Below are positions 17,301 to 25,077 of a stretch of DNA of 64,000 bases, piece by piece. Location of the stretch: contig CAZFMF010000003.1 in the NCBI GenBank assembly GCA_964519985.1, forward strand, positions 62,001 through 126,000. The letters are read 5' to 3'. The DNA comes from JAIEOG01 sp964519985 (GTDB lineage: Bacteria; Bdellovibrionota; FAC87; UBA2466). The notes under the pieces are model-generated. The model was not told the origin of the DNA. It saw nothing but the letters and a program-made list of their open reading frames with translations, and searched no databases. Position numbers and translations under genes: made by a program. The first letter of the stretch is position 1; each line of letters opens with the position of its first letter.

Positions 17301-18135
17301 TGAAGGGACATTTGAAAAGGGTGACCTTTTAACCCCATGGGCGAGTTTCCCGCCGGGAACCCGCGTCTACGAAGTGCTTTATACCAATGTGAATGGGAAA
17401 CCGATGGCGGTGGACATCCTTTCGCGTGAAAAGCGAATCAGTCCCGATGGAAAAATCGCCGAATGGATACCCGATGCGCTGCGCGCGGATTCCAGTCCGG
17501 AGAAAATCCGCAATTGGGTGGCCGCCCAGACCGATACCAGTAATCCGGACTACGCCAAGATTCTGACCGCCCTGAACAACCCGGTTCGGGATGCCATTCG
17601 TAGCAACCTCGGATCGGGGAATGGTGGAGCCCCGTTTGTCGTCAATGGTCGACGGACGAACGAGATTGTCGGTAGCAAGAGCGTGGTGCGCGACGTGAGT
17701 CAAGCCACGATCGAACGCCTCTTCCGTGACCTGGCGATGGAGTCGGCTTCGGGCAAAAGCTCCGCGGGCTTGGAATTTAGCAATGTCTACTCCGGCGCTC
17801 ACCGCAACATCGACGTGAGCAAACAAAATTGCCGCAACTGCCATTCCAGCGCCGGTCAGTCTTTCCGGACCGTTTTCGGAGAGGCGGGTCTCGCCGATGG
17901 CCCCGTGTTCTCGTACGGAAACGTGGGCGGTTACGATAGCGTGCTGGGCGCTCCTTGGTTCAGCCCCCAAGACTTGCGAGCCTACCAAACCTCTCATCAG
18001 ACCGGCAAAGTGAACTACAAGATGCGTCCCGAATGGGCGAAGTTCTTCCAAACCTACGACAAGACTAAGCATGATCGCACCCAGTATCGTCGGAGTGATC
18101 CCTATCAGGTCAGCGACAACCCGTTGCTCAACTAG
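14350..18135 (+). CDS. secreted trypsin-like serine protease with two C-terminal haem c motifs
   Basis: The 1261-residue product starts at TTG 14350, after a G-rich stretch; no ATG is available. A signal peptide (about 10-30, GLIFIALLLGTWTETSDA) is followed by a Cys/Gly/Arg-rich segment (about 43-120) with repeats such as GGCGNGQCG and FGCANGNCGG. Next comes a trypsin fold (about 225-470) with a complete triad: H264 (ITAGHC), D324 (FDSALI) and S417 (GGDSGGP). The C-terminal half carries two covalent haem-binding motifs, C743-A-K-C746-H747 and C1161-R-N-C1164-H1165. Export to the periplasm or surface is expected, where haem could be attached by the ResB/CcsA system encoded at 46-49 kb. I know of no standard family with this order. 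Substrate is unknown. Confidence 0.8.
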   Translation: MGTRPQGNRGTFGLIFIALLLGTWTETSDARLFGRIFARRSRPCPSFRCVPLFRRPLLFGGCRGAGCGFFRPRFRCNGGRCGQPQPRFQGGCGNGQCGQNPQPIHSPNFGCANGNCGGQVVQGPISTPFEPQGVAPISPNASFADPNPQGQFASVSPTEPFPNPEFRPAGGVGVQGVRGSAPIVDAHSEGNPAEESADPRSPGGRAFAPEIAPGGPQGPVAVDLGFDFDPNDNKLITCVGALAAKIEAPPQSGSCRAAFITAGHCAVQGQRQFVTMTVGMQASGLGQDFVVKNAPGYLAFRNHGLPIKTNNGGAVVQRIEPAFDSALIKVELPCHVIEKLPVTPIALGEKPKVGDKLTVLRRHKPVVDPKEGVVNPGGGNAVTGAIEQSEGDYLWKIGGLKNVSPQPGKDGIYGGDSGGPVVDAHGHLFSVLSRGLPGSAVGSDAWVDSQVPEWADQVLRGWGFPGGTPVDSSHSPGALASNQIPPRINPNRTAAVPPSESVVATPSEPVTFTPNNGAAAPLSDSQRRAIHQYENDLKYASGKPRYRFPENMFTDVPNGGTGKIIIAYFGKNPRPELEALEPQNPMVDFRFYHDGSPEHGEAAFWNEDGHNIHALAVDGLGRKIGRFNSPEQALRDVNQTGEPALLQNYLAAKRAQQAPTHASPAQIAQVPVQVPPNREPSVVALPGKTNRVPSSSFLTSASTGVQGVRSSPETLDLPAVHNREPLSTAFAPHELGGFIQNNCAKCHGGGTAPPFPQFVSDWEQWKNLLDQGNPSARVWLAQFNSKVVHGEMLAQARLSKTAGPGKDFHDFIAAAAERYPGRRPSRLLAASFGGAEKLGSADAEFMIDPAKKNEYLAVLRGAKIADPEIARQLKEFDAIWDTTGNPAWSWAPHGGDGGKKGARPVATSEPAPSLKGVLFDFVNGLYKWKEPFADGFAIDSNTKGLKRFSIIRFPRDASGNLVRGVAGFEKVDKYISRHGPNLQTEGTFEKGDLLTPWASFPPGTRVYEVLYTNVNGKPMAVDILSREKRISPDGKIAEWIPDALRADSSPEKIRNWVAAQTDTSNPDYAKILTALNNPVRDAIRSNLGSGNGGAPFVVNGRRTNEIVGSKSVVRDVSQATIERLFRDLAMESASGKSSAGLEFSNVYSGAHRNIDVSKQNCRNCHSSAGQSFRTVFGEAGLADGPVFSYGNVGGYDSVLGAPWFSPQDLRAYQTSHQTGKVNYKMRPEWAKFFQTYDKTKHDRTQYRRSDPYQVSDNPLLN

Positions 18136-18165
18136 AAACGTAACGCCGGGATCCAGAAAACATCC

Positions 18166-19044
18166 GTGCCGCCCCGCGCGCCCGGCCGAAGTCTGGCCGG
18201 GACGGCGGGTCGAGTGCGCACGAGTTATTTGAACGAGGCGAGCTGTCCTAGCCGATTTTCAGCTCGCGCCGCCAAGAGCGCGGGTACGTTTTCGGGGTGG
18301 AGGCCCTTTAGCCTTTCGGGGTTGATAGGGGATGAGACCCAAGGCTTCCAAAGTATTCTGCACCACATATTGCCGCGCGATTTCAAAGGCCCGGCCCCAT
18401 TCCACAATGCGAGTGAAGGGCAAAAGATCCCAAAACTTCTCTTCGGAAGGCTTTCCCTTCTTTCCTCCACCGACTTTCATCGCGATTTGGCCCGATAGCA
18501 CCCGAACAAATCGCCGGAAACCGACAATCGTTTTTGCCTGAAGCAAAAAGTGCAGGTGATTCCCACTATTGGAAAACTCATAGATCCGAATCCCATTCGC
18601 TCGCGCTAGCGTTTGCACCAAATGCTGAATGAAACGCACGTGCAATCTCTGCAAAAAGGACCGTGGACCAGTTGCAAGTGAGGACCGCATCACCAAATGC
18701 ATTGGACACCTCGTAACGACCGGTCGCCTAGTTTTTCTTTTACCAATGGAATATTCCCCACCGTGGACCGTCTTCGCTTTTAGTGCGTCGGATAGAATGA
18801 GTTGCCTTGCTGACATGCGTACATATGTATTTAATTTTCAATCGCGGGGCAATGGTTTTATCGTCGATAAAATCGATTTTAGGGGAGCATGCGAACTTTA
18901 AAATCGAGTTAATGCAGCTCTCTTTAGATGTCCTTGGCGCCGGAAAACGAGACGATGGCGAGGACAACTCGCCACGTTCAAACAACTCATACGCACTCGA
19001 CCCGCCGTCCCGGCCAGACTTCGGCCGGGCGCGCGGGGCGGCAC
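18166..19044. mobile_element. REP-associated tyrosine transposase (RAYT) element with 84-bp inverted ends
   Basis: An 879-bp element carries one leftward Y1 transposase gene. Its ends, 18166-18249 and 18961-19044, are inverted repeats of 84 bp. By my comparison they differ at five positions, all in the inner 31 bases, and the outer 53 bases are identical. Each end contains a REP-type hairpin (CCCGGCC and GGCCGGG around a 7-base loop). This is the REP-RAYT-inverted-REP arrangement. Confidence 0.88.
18259..18816 (-). CDS. REP-associated tyrosine transposase (Y1, IS200-like HUH superfamily)
   Basis: This 185-residue single-strand transposase has its HUH motif at H87/H89 (GNHLHFLLQ) and likely nucleophile Y150 (AFEIARQYVVQNT). 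The ends of both lie where the Y1_Tnp fold expects them. RAYTs cut and move short palindromic REP sequences rather than classic insertion sequences. It lies inside a pair of 84-bp inverted repeats and has a basic, disordered C-terminus (PRKAKGPPPRKR). The exact start is unclear, and the 144 bases between its start and the right end repeat hold an AT-rich patch that may contain its promoter. No frameshift is visible, so it may be active. Confidence 0.88.
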   Translation of the reverse strand: MSARQLILSDALKAKTVHGGEYSIGKRKTRRPVVTRCPMHLVMRSSLATGPRSFLQRLHVRFIQHLVQTLARANGIRIYEFSNSGNHLHFLLQAKTIVGFRRFVRVLSGQIAMKVGGGKKGKPSEEKFWDLLPFTRIVEWGRAFEIARQYVVQNTLEALGLIPYQPRKAKGPPPRKRTRALGGAS

Positions 19045-19131
19045 TTACCCAAAACTAGATTAACGAACTAGAGAGATTAGAGAGAGGATGCTTCGACCAG
19101 AAGCTTTGCCATGATGGATTCGGGAGAGTGC

Positions 19132-19180
19132 GCATCGCTTCGCGATGCGGGATTGCTTCGGCCTACGGCCTCGCAATGAC
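19132..19180. repeat. dispersed REP-like repeat (GATTGCTTCG ... CGCAATGAC type)
   Basis: A small hairpin (GCATCGC-TTC-GCGATGC, 19132-19148) is followed at once by GATTGCTTCGGCC-TACGGCCTCGCAATGAC (19151-19180), whose ends pair (ATTGC with GCAAT). Related copies occur at 27841-27895, 40975-41000 and 53815-53842. The rest of the 339-base gap 19045-19383 holds only the hairpin at 19317 and a distant GGCAGAGGAAG/CTTCCTCTGCC pair (about 19197 and 19291). Confidence 0.75.
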
Positions 19181-19316
19181 GGGGGGTCAAAATAAAAGGG
19201 CAGAGGAAGAACTCTTTCCACTCGGGTCACAAACCGCTTCAACTCAACTACGGTGGAAATCCACTTCAGCGTCCGCACATCACTCAACGTGCTTCCTCTG
19301 CCGCATTTTTCAATTC

Positions 19317-19340
19317 CCGCCCGGGCTTTCGCCCGGGCGG
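19317..19340 (-). terminator. 10-bp perfect hairpin after the coiled-coil protein gene
   Basis: CCGCCCGGGC (19317-19326) and GCCCGGGCGG (19331-19340) form a perfect stem. On the minus strand the loop reads GAAA, a stable GNRA tetraloop. It lies 43 bases beyond the stop of the leftward gene. There is no clear U-run, so it may be a 3'-end stabiliser or a weak terminator. Confidence 0.5.
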
Positions 19341-19383
19341 TTCATGAATCTTTGGAATGGTTAACTTTGGAACTTAGAGACGC

Positions 19384-21240
19384 TTAGATGTTGTTGCCAC
19401 CGAGCGCACCGCGGACACCCGTGGGGGTCGTTCCCGTCAGAGCGTTACCCGGAGCCGAACCACGCTGAACCGGCTGCGTTCCCCGGAGACGGTTGACGTT
19501 AGTCGTCCCACCGACTTGGGGCTGCTGCATCGCCAGCATGTTCTGAGCGTTGCTCATGAGCGCCTGGTCGACTTCGGTCTTCTTCGCATCGAGCGTCGTC
19601 TTGCGCGACTTGAGGTCCGAGACGTACGTTTCGAGCGACTCTTTTCGGCTCTTCAGGGCGGCGATCTCTTTGTTGCCCTTCTCGACCATCGATTCCACTT
19701 CCGCGTTGAACTGCTTCAACTCGTTCTCGACCTGCTGCATTTCCTGCGACATGCCACCCAGCTGCGTCGCCAATTGCGCTTGCAGATCGGGGTTGCTTTG
19801 CGCCTGTTGGCTCAACGCTTGACGCTGATTCTCGAAGTTCTTCTTCTTTTCGTCGAACGCCAGCTGCAAGCGGGTTTGTTCTTTACCCACCCATGCAGGC
19901 AGCGCGGCGCGACCACCGTCTTTCAGCTTCTGGAGATCGGAATCCATCTGCGTCAGGCGAGTGTTCGCTGACTTAATCGATTGATTCACGTTCGCCAGCG
20001 CGCCTTCGACTTCAGACTTCTGCGCACCCAACTGAGCCGCCGCTTGCAGCGGGTGGATCGGTTGGCCGGTATACGGATTCATCAGCTGGGGCGAGCCCTT
20101 CGCTAAAACATCCTCGGCCATCGACAGAGCGTCCTGCGCCGAGCGTAGCTCGCGAGAACCGTCTACCGTCGGAAGATCCAGCGCGATTTGCGGGCGCTGG
20201 CCGTTGCTCGACGGCGTACCGAAGTACGGGCTCGGCGACGGGGGCGCCGGCGTAGGCGCCGGGGGGATACCCTGATCCAGAGCGCTGTTACGTTCCGGCT
20301 CTTCCTGAGTCGGAGCCGTCGAGGCCAACTGAGGCTGCTGCGGCGGAACCACCTGCTGTTGCTGGTCGTCCTGCACGAGCCCCTTCAGAAGCTCCTGAAT
20401 TCCAAGGCCGTCGTCCTGCTTCTGCTGCTGCTGCGCGGCTTGCGGAGCGGCGGCCAGCGCGGCGATACGGTTCAACTGCTCTTTCAAAACATTGCGATTT
20501 CGCTCGTCAGCCGCTCGTTGCTCGGCGCGGATGGCTTCCGCACGGTCGCAAACTTGCTTGCCCGTGGCTTCCGCCTGACGGAACGCATCGAAGTTGTCTT
20601 CGACTTGCTCGCCCACGCGGGTATCAACAACTTCCCGGTCACCGTCGTTGTTGTTGCCACCGTTGTTTTCGTCTTTTTTCGGGCCTTTCTCGGGTTTCAC
20701 TTCGGTCAACGCGAGCGCCTTGAGCAGGTCTTCTTCGCCTTCAAGAAGGGCTTGGATGAACTCCTCTTCCGTAAACTCGGCAAGTTCTTTGATGCTGAAC
20801 TTGGCCAGCTTTTCGATGAGCTTCAAGAACGCTTCTTTGCGTTTCGAGCCACCGAAAAACTTGGCTTCCACTTTCGCGAATTCATCGTGAAGCGACTTCT
20901 TAACGGCTTCCTTCGCCGCGTCGTCCTTCTGGGTCAAGATCGCTTGACGCAGACCTTCCAACAAGTGAGTGGGCTCAACATGCAGAGTCTCCACGACTTG
21001 CTTGAAGTCCTTTTTGGCGACGAGCGAGGCAACGTCTTTCTTATCTTGGCGATCGATCTTGGTGATCTTTTCGCCCGCCACGCCCTCTTCGTCCAGCTTC
21101 CAGAGCTTGAACGGCTCGGCCGCCGCGTAAACAGCCGTGCCCATGGACAAGTTCACAACCGTCCAGGTCACAAAACTTAGCACCGCGAGGCGGGCCATCT
21201 TCGTGCCTTGTCCATTCACTACTGCTTTAGCGCTCTTCAT
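19384..21240 (-). CDS. large secreted coiled-coil, Gln-rich protein of unknown function
   Basis: The start at 21240 is chosen because GAAGGAG lies 8-14 bases upstream; it gives 618 residues beginning MKSAKAVVNGQ. A signal peptide with a long n-region ends near AVYAAA (about residue 40). The mature protein has a helical, Lys/Glu-rich N-terminal part (about 50-190), an Asn/Asp-rich linker and a Gln/Pro-rich low-complexity middle (about 260-370). A long heptad-like coiled coil (about 400-570) leads to a Gly/Thr/Arg-rich tail. There is a single mature cysteine, in KQVCDR. A structural envelope protein is possible, but I recognise no family. The gene stands alone. Confidence 0.7.
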   Translation of the reverse strand: MKSAKAVVNGQGTKMARLAVLSFVTWTVVNLSMGTAVYAAAEPFKLWKLDEEGVAGEKITKIDRQDKKDVASLVAKKDFKQVVETLHVEPTHLLEGLRQAILTQKDDAAKEAVKKSLHDEFAKVEAKFFGGSKRKEAFLKLIEKLAKFSIKELAEFTEEEFIQALLEGEEDLLKALALTEVKPEKGPKKDENNGGNNNDGDREVVDTRVGEQVEDNFDAFRQAEATGKQVCDRAEAIRAEQRAADERNRNVLKEQLNRIAALAAAPQAAQQQQKQDDGLGIQELLKGLVQDDQQQQVVPPQQPQLASTAPTQEEPERNSALDQGIPPAPTPAPPSPSPYFGTPSSNGQRPQIALDLPTVDGSRELRSAQDALSMAEDVLAKGSPQLMNPYTGQPIHPLQAAAQLGAQKSEVEGALANVNQSIKSANTRLTQMDSDLQKLKDGGRAALPAWVGKEQTRLQLAFDEKKKNFENQRQALSQQAQSNPDLQAQLATQLGGMSQEMQQVENELKQFNAEVESMVEKGNKEIAALKSRKESLETYVSDLKSRKTTLDAKKTEVDQALMSNAQNMLAMQQPQVGGTTNVNRLRGTQPVQRGSAPGNALTGTTPTGVRGALGGNNI

Positions 21241-21720
21241 TTTCGCTACTCCTTCAACCACAAAACAATTCAGCTTCAACATCCACTGCCACAAGGGCGT
21301 ACCATTCCAAGAGTATTGCAACGTCCTCGCCAACCATCCGTGAGGATGGAACGAGAACGCAGAAATGACTCGGGTGTGTATTGAGCAAGGGGTGTGCCAC
21401 GCGCGCCGCGGGGGAGCGCACGGTTGGAATACGGCCTACGCAGCCTTCTATTCATTCGCACTCGGCACCCCGCTATTGAATAGCGGAGTGTCCACCGAGC
21501 TAACACCTCCCGACACCGAAATAGGGATTGCCCTCAGATTGCGCGCGTTTACCCCTGACTGAAAAGCCAACCCCCTCGACACGCGGCGGGGGACGAATTG
21601 CGTCACCACGCTCGAAATCAAATGCCGAAGAATCCTGTCCACTACTGGTCTTCAGAGGAGGTGAACGCGCGGGGAGAACGCCACATTGCTTTACAGCGCC
21701 TAAGTGGATAAACAGCAGAG
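21241..21720. other. 480-base non-coding gap between divergent genes
   Basis: It separates the leftward coiled-coil gene from folE. It contains two small hairpins: CCATCC-gtga-GGATGG near 21335, in the likely leader of the leftward gene, and CCGCTATT-G-AATAGCGG at about 21472-21488. No convincing gene, tRNA or riboswitch was found. Promoters for both genes must lie here, but I see no clear -35/-10 pair. Confidence 0.5.
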
Positions 21721-22296
21721 ATGGATTCCCCACGCCGAGAACTCGAGAACAACTCCGCTCTGCTCGGGCAAATGGAGGAGTTACTCCGATCCATTGGGGA
21801 AGAGCCCGAGCGCGAAGGGCTCCTCAATACCCCGCGGCGTTTCCTGAAGGCCTTCTCGTTTCTTACTCAGGGCTATAACGTCTCGGTCCGCGAGATCATC
21901 AATGGCGCGCTTTTCGAAGTGCCCTACAGCGACATGGTCATCGTGAAGAACATTGAGTTCTACAGTCTTTGTGAGCACCATCTGGTTCCGTTCTTTGGCC
22001 GCGCTCACGTCGGCTACCTGCCCAATGGGCGAGTGATCGGGCTTTCGAAGATACCCCGTATCGTCGATGCGTATGCACGCCGACTACAGGTGCAGGAGCG
22101 ACTGACGAACCAGATCTCCGAATGCCTGATGAAAGAGCTGGGCGCCTTTGGCGTGGGCGTCGTCATGCAGGGCCATCACCTTTGCATGATGATGCGCGGG
22201 GTGGAAAAGCAGGGCGCCGAAACCATGACCAGTTCACTGCTGGGTGACTTCCAAAATCCCTCTACCCGCGCTGAGTTTTTTAATTTAATTAAGTAG
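21721..22296 (+). CDS. folE: GTP cyclohydrolase I
   Basis: This enzyme converts GTP to 7,8-dihydroneopterin triphosphate, the first step to folate and pterins (or to queuosine-type bases). The 191 residues match the family length. Zinc ligands are visible: C84 and H87 in SLCEHHLVPFFG and C155 in GHHLCMMMRG. EEPEREGLLNTPRR near residue 28 and the IGLSKIPRIVDAYARRLQVQERL signature complete the match. Only a weak ribosome site precedes the ATG. It ends 24 bases before the YceD gene and may be the first gene of the lipid cluster's transcript. Confidence 0.97.
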   Translation: MDSPRRELENNSALLGQMEELLRSIGEEPEREGLLNTPRRFLKAFSFLTQGYNVSVREIINGALFEVPYSDMVIVKNIEFYSLCEHHLVPFFGRAHVGYLPNGRVIGLSKIPRIVDAYARRLQVQERLTNQISECLMKELGAFGVGVVMQGHHLCMMMRGVEKQGAETMTSSLLGDFQNPSTRAEFFNLIK

Positions 22297-22320
22297 TTGA
22301 CTTGTGGTAGACCTCCGGTG

Positions 22321-22860
22321 ATGAAACTCGGCTTAGCCCAGATCAAGACCGGGGAAAACCCGTTCCAGGACTCGAGTCGCGAGCCCGGTTGGGCAAGAGA
22401 CTTGGTCACCCGGGTGGCGGCGCAGGGAACTCGAATTGTCGGGCCCCTAGCCGTACAAATGGTGCTGACCAAACTGGAACCGGACTATTACCTCAAGGGC
22501 CGGATGGAGTTCACGGTGGAGCAAGCTTGCGGGCGTTGCGCCGAAAGCTTTACGCTGCCCATCCAACACCCCTTTGAGCTCGGATTGGCCCACATCAAAG
22601 GCCAAGGCCGGGGGTCGAGCGATGCCCTCTCGGAAGAGAGCGAAGAGCTGGATATCCACTTCTTCGAAGGCAACGAGTTGGATTTAGGACCGGTTTTGGA
22701 AGAGCAGATCTTTCTCAGCCTGCCGTACGCGCCGATTTGTCGGACGGACTGCAAGGGCATCTGCCAAGCCTGCGGTAAGGACCTCAATACGGGTGACTGC
22801 CGCTGCAAGAAAATCAAAGCGCTCAATGCTTTTTCCGCTTTGGCGGGTTACAAGGGTTGA
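22321..22860 (+). CDS. yceD: YceD/DUF177 family protein
   Basis: The product (179 residues from ATG 22321) shows the YceD pattern: VEQACGRCAESF in the middle, and a C-terminal zinc-like cluster CRTDCKGICQACGKDLNTGDCRC. YceD is almost always encoded next to rpmF and plsX, as here, and has been linked to 23S rRNA accumulation and ribosome assembly in E. coli and plants. A TTG at 22297, directly at the folE stop, would add eight residues but is unlikely. rpmF begins 24 bases after its stop. Confidence 0.88.
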   Translation: MKLGLAQIKTGENPFQDSSREPGWARDLVTRVAAQGTRIVGPLAVQMVLTKLEPDYYLKGRMEFTVEQACGRCAESFTLPIQHPFELGLAHIKGQGRGSSDALSEESEELDIHFFEGNELDLGPVLEEQIFLSLPYAPICRTDCKGICQACGKDLNTGDCRCKKIKALNAFSALAGYKG

Positions 22861-22884
22861 GAAAAAAAGGAGTCAGGTAAGGCC

Positions 22885-23064
22885 ATGGGAGTTCCCAAGA
22901 AGCGTAAATCGAAAATGAAGACCCACCTTCGCCGGTCGCACCACGCGCTGAAGGAAATCAGCCTGGGCAAGTGCAGCCATTGCGGCACGCCGGGCCTTCC
23001 GCACCGGGCTTGCCCGGCTTGCGGTTATTACCAAGGCAAGTTAGCCATCGCGGTCGAAGACTAA
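22885..23064 (+). CDS. rpmF: 50S ribosomal protein L32
   Basis: This 59-residue protein begins GVPKKRKSKMKTHLRRSHHAL, typical of L32, and has the zinc ribbon C30/C33 and C43/C46 (CSHCG ... CPACG). It is therefore the zinc-binding form. AAAGGAG lies 10-16 bases upstream of the ATG. It sits between yceD and plsX, only 6 bases before the latter, in the classic arrangement. Confidence 0.96.
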   Translation: MGVPKKRKSKMKTHLRRSHHALKEISLGKCSHCGTPGLPHRACPACGYYQGKLAIAVED

Positions 23065-23070
23065 GCCCCC

Positions 23071-24087
23071 ATGCCCGATCGGGTTCGAATCGCCGTCGAC
23101 GCCATGGGCGGAGATGCGGCCCCTGGTATGAATATTCGTGGGAGCCTCCAGGCTTTGGAGGCCGACGCGGACTTATGCGTCCTTTTGGTTGGCCCTCGCG
23201 AACGCCTCATTAGAGAGCTGGCGGCCCATTCTCGGGTTGAAGACGACCGGCTCCGCCTCGTCCACAGCGACGAAGTCATTTCCATGGAAGACCACGCCGC
23301 GAGCGTGGCCCGCAAAAAAAGAGAATCGAGCATTCATGTCGGTATGCGCCTGGTGAAGGAAAAACAGGCGGAGGCCTTTTTGTCCGCCGGCAATAGTGGC
23401 GCGGTCATGACCGTGGCCCTGCTCGAACTGGGGCGATTGCCGGGGGTCGAACGGCCCGCGATTGTGATTCGGCTGCCCACGGCCGATGGTTCGGTGGTCC
23501 TCTTAGATGTCGGGGCGAATGTCGATTGTCGGGCCTCGCACCTGGTCCAATTCGCCCAGATGGGCGACGTCTTTTCGCGCGTCATTGATGGCTGCGAAAG
23601 GCCGCGGGTCGCCCTGCTCTCCAACGGGTCGGAAACCCATAAGGGAAACGAGCTAACCCGGGAAACCCACGAAATCCTCTCCCAGAACCGGCAACTGAAT
23701 TACACCGGTTACGCGGAGGGCTTCGACTTGTTTCGGGGGGTAGCGGACGTGGTAGTCTGCGATGGCTTCGTGGGCAATGTGGTCTTAAAGGTCGCGGAAG
23801 GTCTGGCGGATACCTCCTTTCGGTATTTGCGGCAGCAGGTTCGCCGCAACGTCCTGAATCTGGTCGGGGTCTTTTTTCTGAAGGGCACTTTGCGCAAGTT
23901 CCGCCGCAAATTCGATTACCAGCCCTACGGAGCCGCACCTTTGCTTGGGATTGACGGAATGGTACTGATCAGCCATGGAAGTTCTACGGAAATCGCCATT
24001 CGCAACGGCATCTTAACTGCAAAACGGGGAGTCACCGGCGCCTTCCTTGAGAAGATCGCGCACGCGCTGAAACAAGAAAAGCCATGA
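23071..24087 (+). CDS. plsX: phosphate acyltransferase PlsX
   Basis: PlsX makes acyl-phosphate from acyl-ACP, which PlsY uses to start phospholipid synthesis. The 338-residue protein has the family landmarks IAVDAMGGDAAPG at the N-terminus, SAGNSGAVM near residue 107, LLDVGANVDCR near 147 and VVCDGFVGNVVLK near 228. It is a peripheral inner-membrane enzyme. Its stop overlaps the fabH start (ATGA), so translation is probably coupled. Confidence 0.96.
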   Translation: MPDRVRIAVDAMGGDAAPGMNIRGSLQALEADADLCVLLVGPRERLIRELAAHSRVEDDRLRLVHSDEVISMEDHAASVARKKRESSIHVGMRLVKEKQAEAFLSAGNSGAVMTVALLELGRLPGVERPAIVIRLPTADGSVVLLDVGANVDCRASHLVQFAQMGDVFSRVIDGCERPRVALLSNGSETHKGNELTRETHEILSQNRQLNYTGYAEGFDLFRGVADVVVCDGFVGNVVLKVAEGLADTSFRYLRQQVRRNVLNLVGVFFLKGTLRKFRRKFDYQPYGAAPLLGIDGMVLISHGSSTEIAIRNGILTAKRGVTGAFLEKIAHALKQEKP

Positions 24088-25076
24088 GCTACTACTCAAA
24101 AGTAATCGGTACCGGCAGCGGTTTTCCGGTAGGGGTTGTCACCAACGCGGACTTGGAGCGATTTGTCGATACCACCGACGAGTGGATCCGGACCCGTACC
24201 GGCATTGAGACCCGTCGCATTGCCGACCCCGCCAAGGGTGAGACCACCGTGACGCTGGCGGAAAAGGCCGCGCGCGAAGCCTTGAAAATGGCCGGGATGG
24301 TCGGCTCGGAAATCGAATTGATTATCGTCGGCACTGTGACCCCCGATACGGTAATGCCCAACACCGCCAACCAGCTCCAAGCCCTGCTCGGAGCCACTCA
24401 GGCCGCCACCTTCGATTTGCAGGCGGCTTGTTCGGGATTTTTGTACGCGATGTCGGTTGCCGATTCCTTCATCCGCAACGGCACTGTGCGCACCGCTTTG
24501 ATTGTCGGGGCAGAAACCCTTTCGACGATCATGAATTGGCGGGATCGCGCGACCTGCGTACTCTTTGGCGACGGCGCCGGTGCGGCGGTGCTCCAGCGCA
24601 CCGGGGACACGTCCCATGCGATTCTATCGACGAAGATTTTTTCCGATGGGCGCTTCGGCAACATCTTGAACATCCAACACGGGTATTCGAAAGTGCCCCC
24701 CTACTCCGCCGAATACCGTGCCGAAAATCACAAAATCAAGATGATGGGATCCGAAGTCTTCAAACTCGCGGTCCGCAGCATGGTCGAGTGCTCGCAAGCC
24801 GTTCTGGCCGAGAATAAAATGACCGTCGGCGATGTGGATCACTTCATTTTCCATCAAGCGAATCTGCGCATCATCGATATGTGCACCAAGACCCTGGATA
24901 TCCCGCCCGAGAAAGTCTCCATCAATCTCCAAAAATACGGAAACACTTCCGCGGCCACGTTGCCCGTTTGCCTCGATGAAGCCTTGCGCAGCGGGACGGT
25001 GGTGCCCGGAGATGTCGTACTGCTCGCGACCTTCGGCGGAGGCGTAACTTGGGGCAGTGCCCTCGTGAGGATTTAA
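24084..25076 (+). CDS. fabH: 3-oxoacyl-ACP synthase III
   Basis: FabH condenses acetyl-CoA with malonyl-ACP to start fatty-acid synthesis. The 330 residues match the family. The catalytic triad is C116 (DLQAACSGF), H257 (HFIFHQANLR) and N287 (KYGNTSAAT). The N-terminal DEWIRTRTGIETRR is typical. It is followed after one base by fabD in a tightly packed operon. Confidence 0.97.
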   Translation: MSYYSKVIGTGSGFPVGVVTNADLERFVDTTDEWIRTRTGIETRRIADPAKGETTVTLAEKAAREALKMAGMVGSEIELIIVGTVTPDTVMPNTANQLQALLGATQAATFDLQAACSGFLYAMSVADSFIRNGTVRTALIVGAETLSTIMNWRDRATCVLFGDGAGAAVLQRTGDTSHAILSTKIFSDGRFGNILNIQHGYSKVPPYSAEYRAENHKIKMMGSEVFKLAVRSMVECSQAVLAENKMTVGDVDHFIFHQANLRIIDMCTKTLDIPPEKVSINLQKYGNTSAATLPVCLDEALRSGTVVPGDVVLLATFGGGVTWGSALVRI

Positions 25077-25077
25077 G

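Noticed and set aside
20188..21180. A 330-codon plus-strand frame opposite the coiled-coil gene
   Set aside because: It has Arg/Leu/Phe-rich shadow composition. The minus-strand gene has a good ribosome site and signal peptide.
23085..23110. GGGTTCGAATC as a tRNA T-arm
   Set aside because: It is the start of plsX (coding for the DRVRIAVDAMGG region), and no cloverleaf can be made around it.
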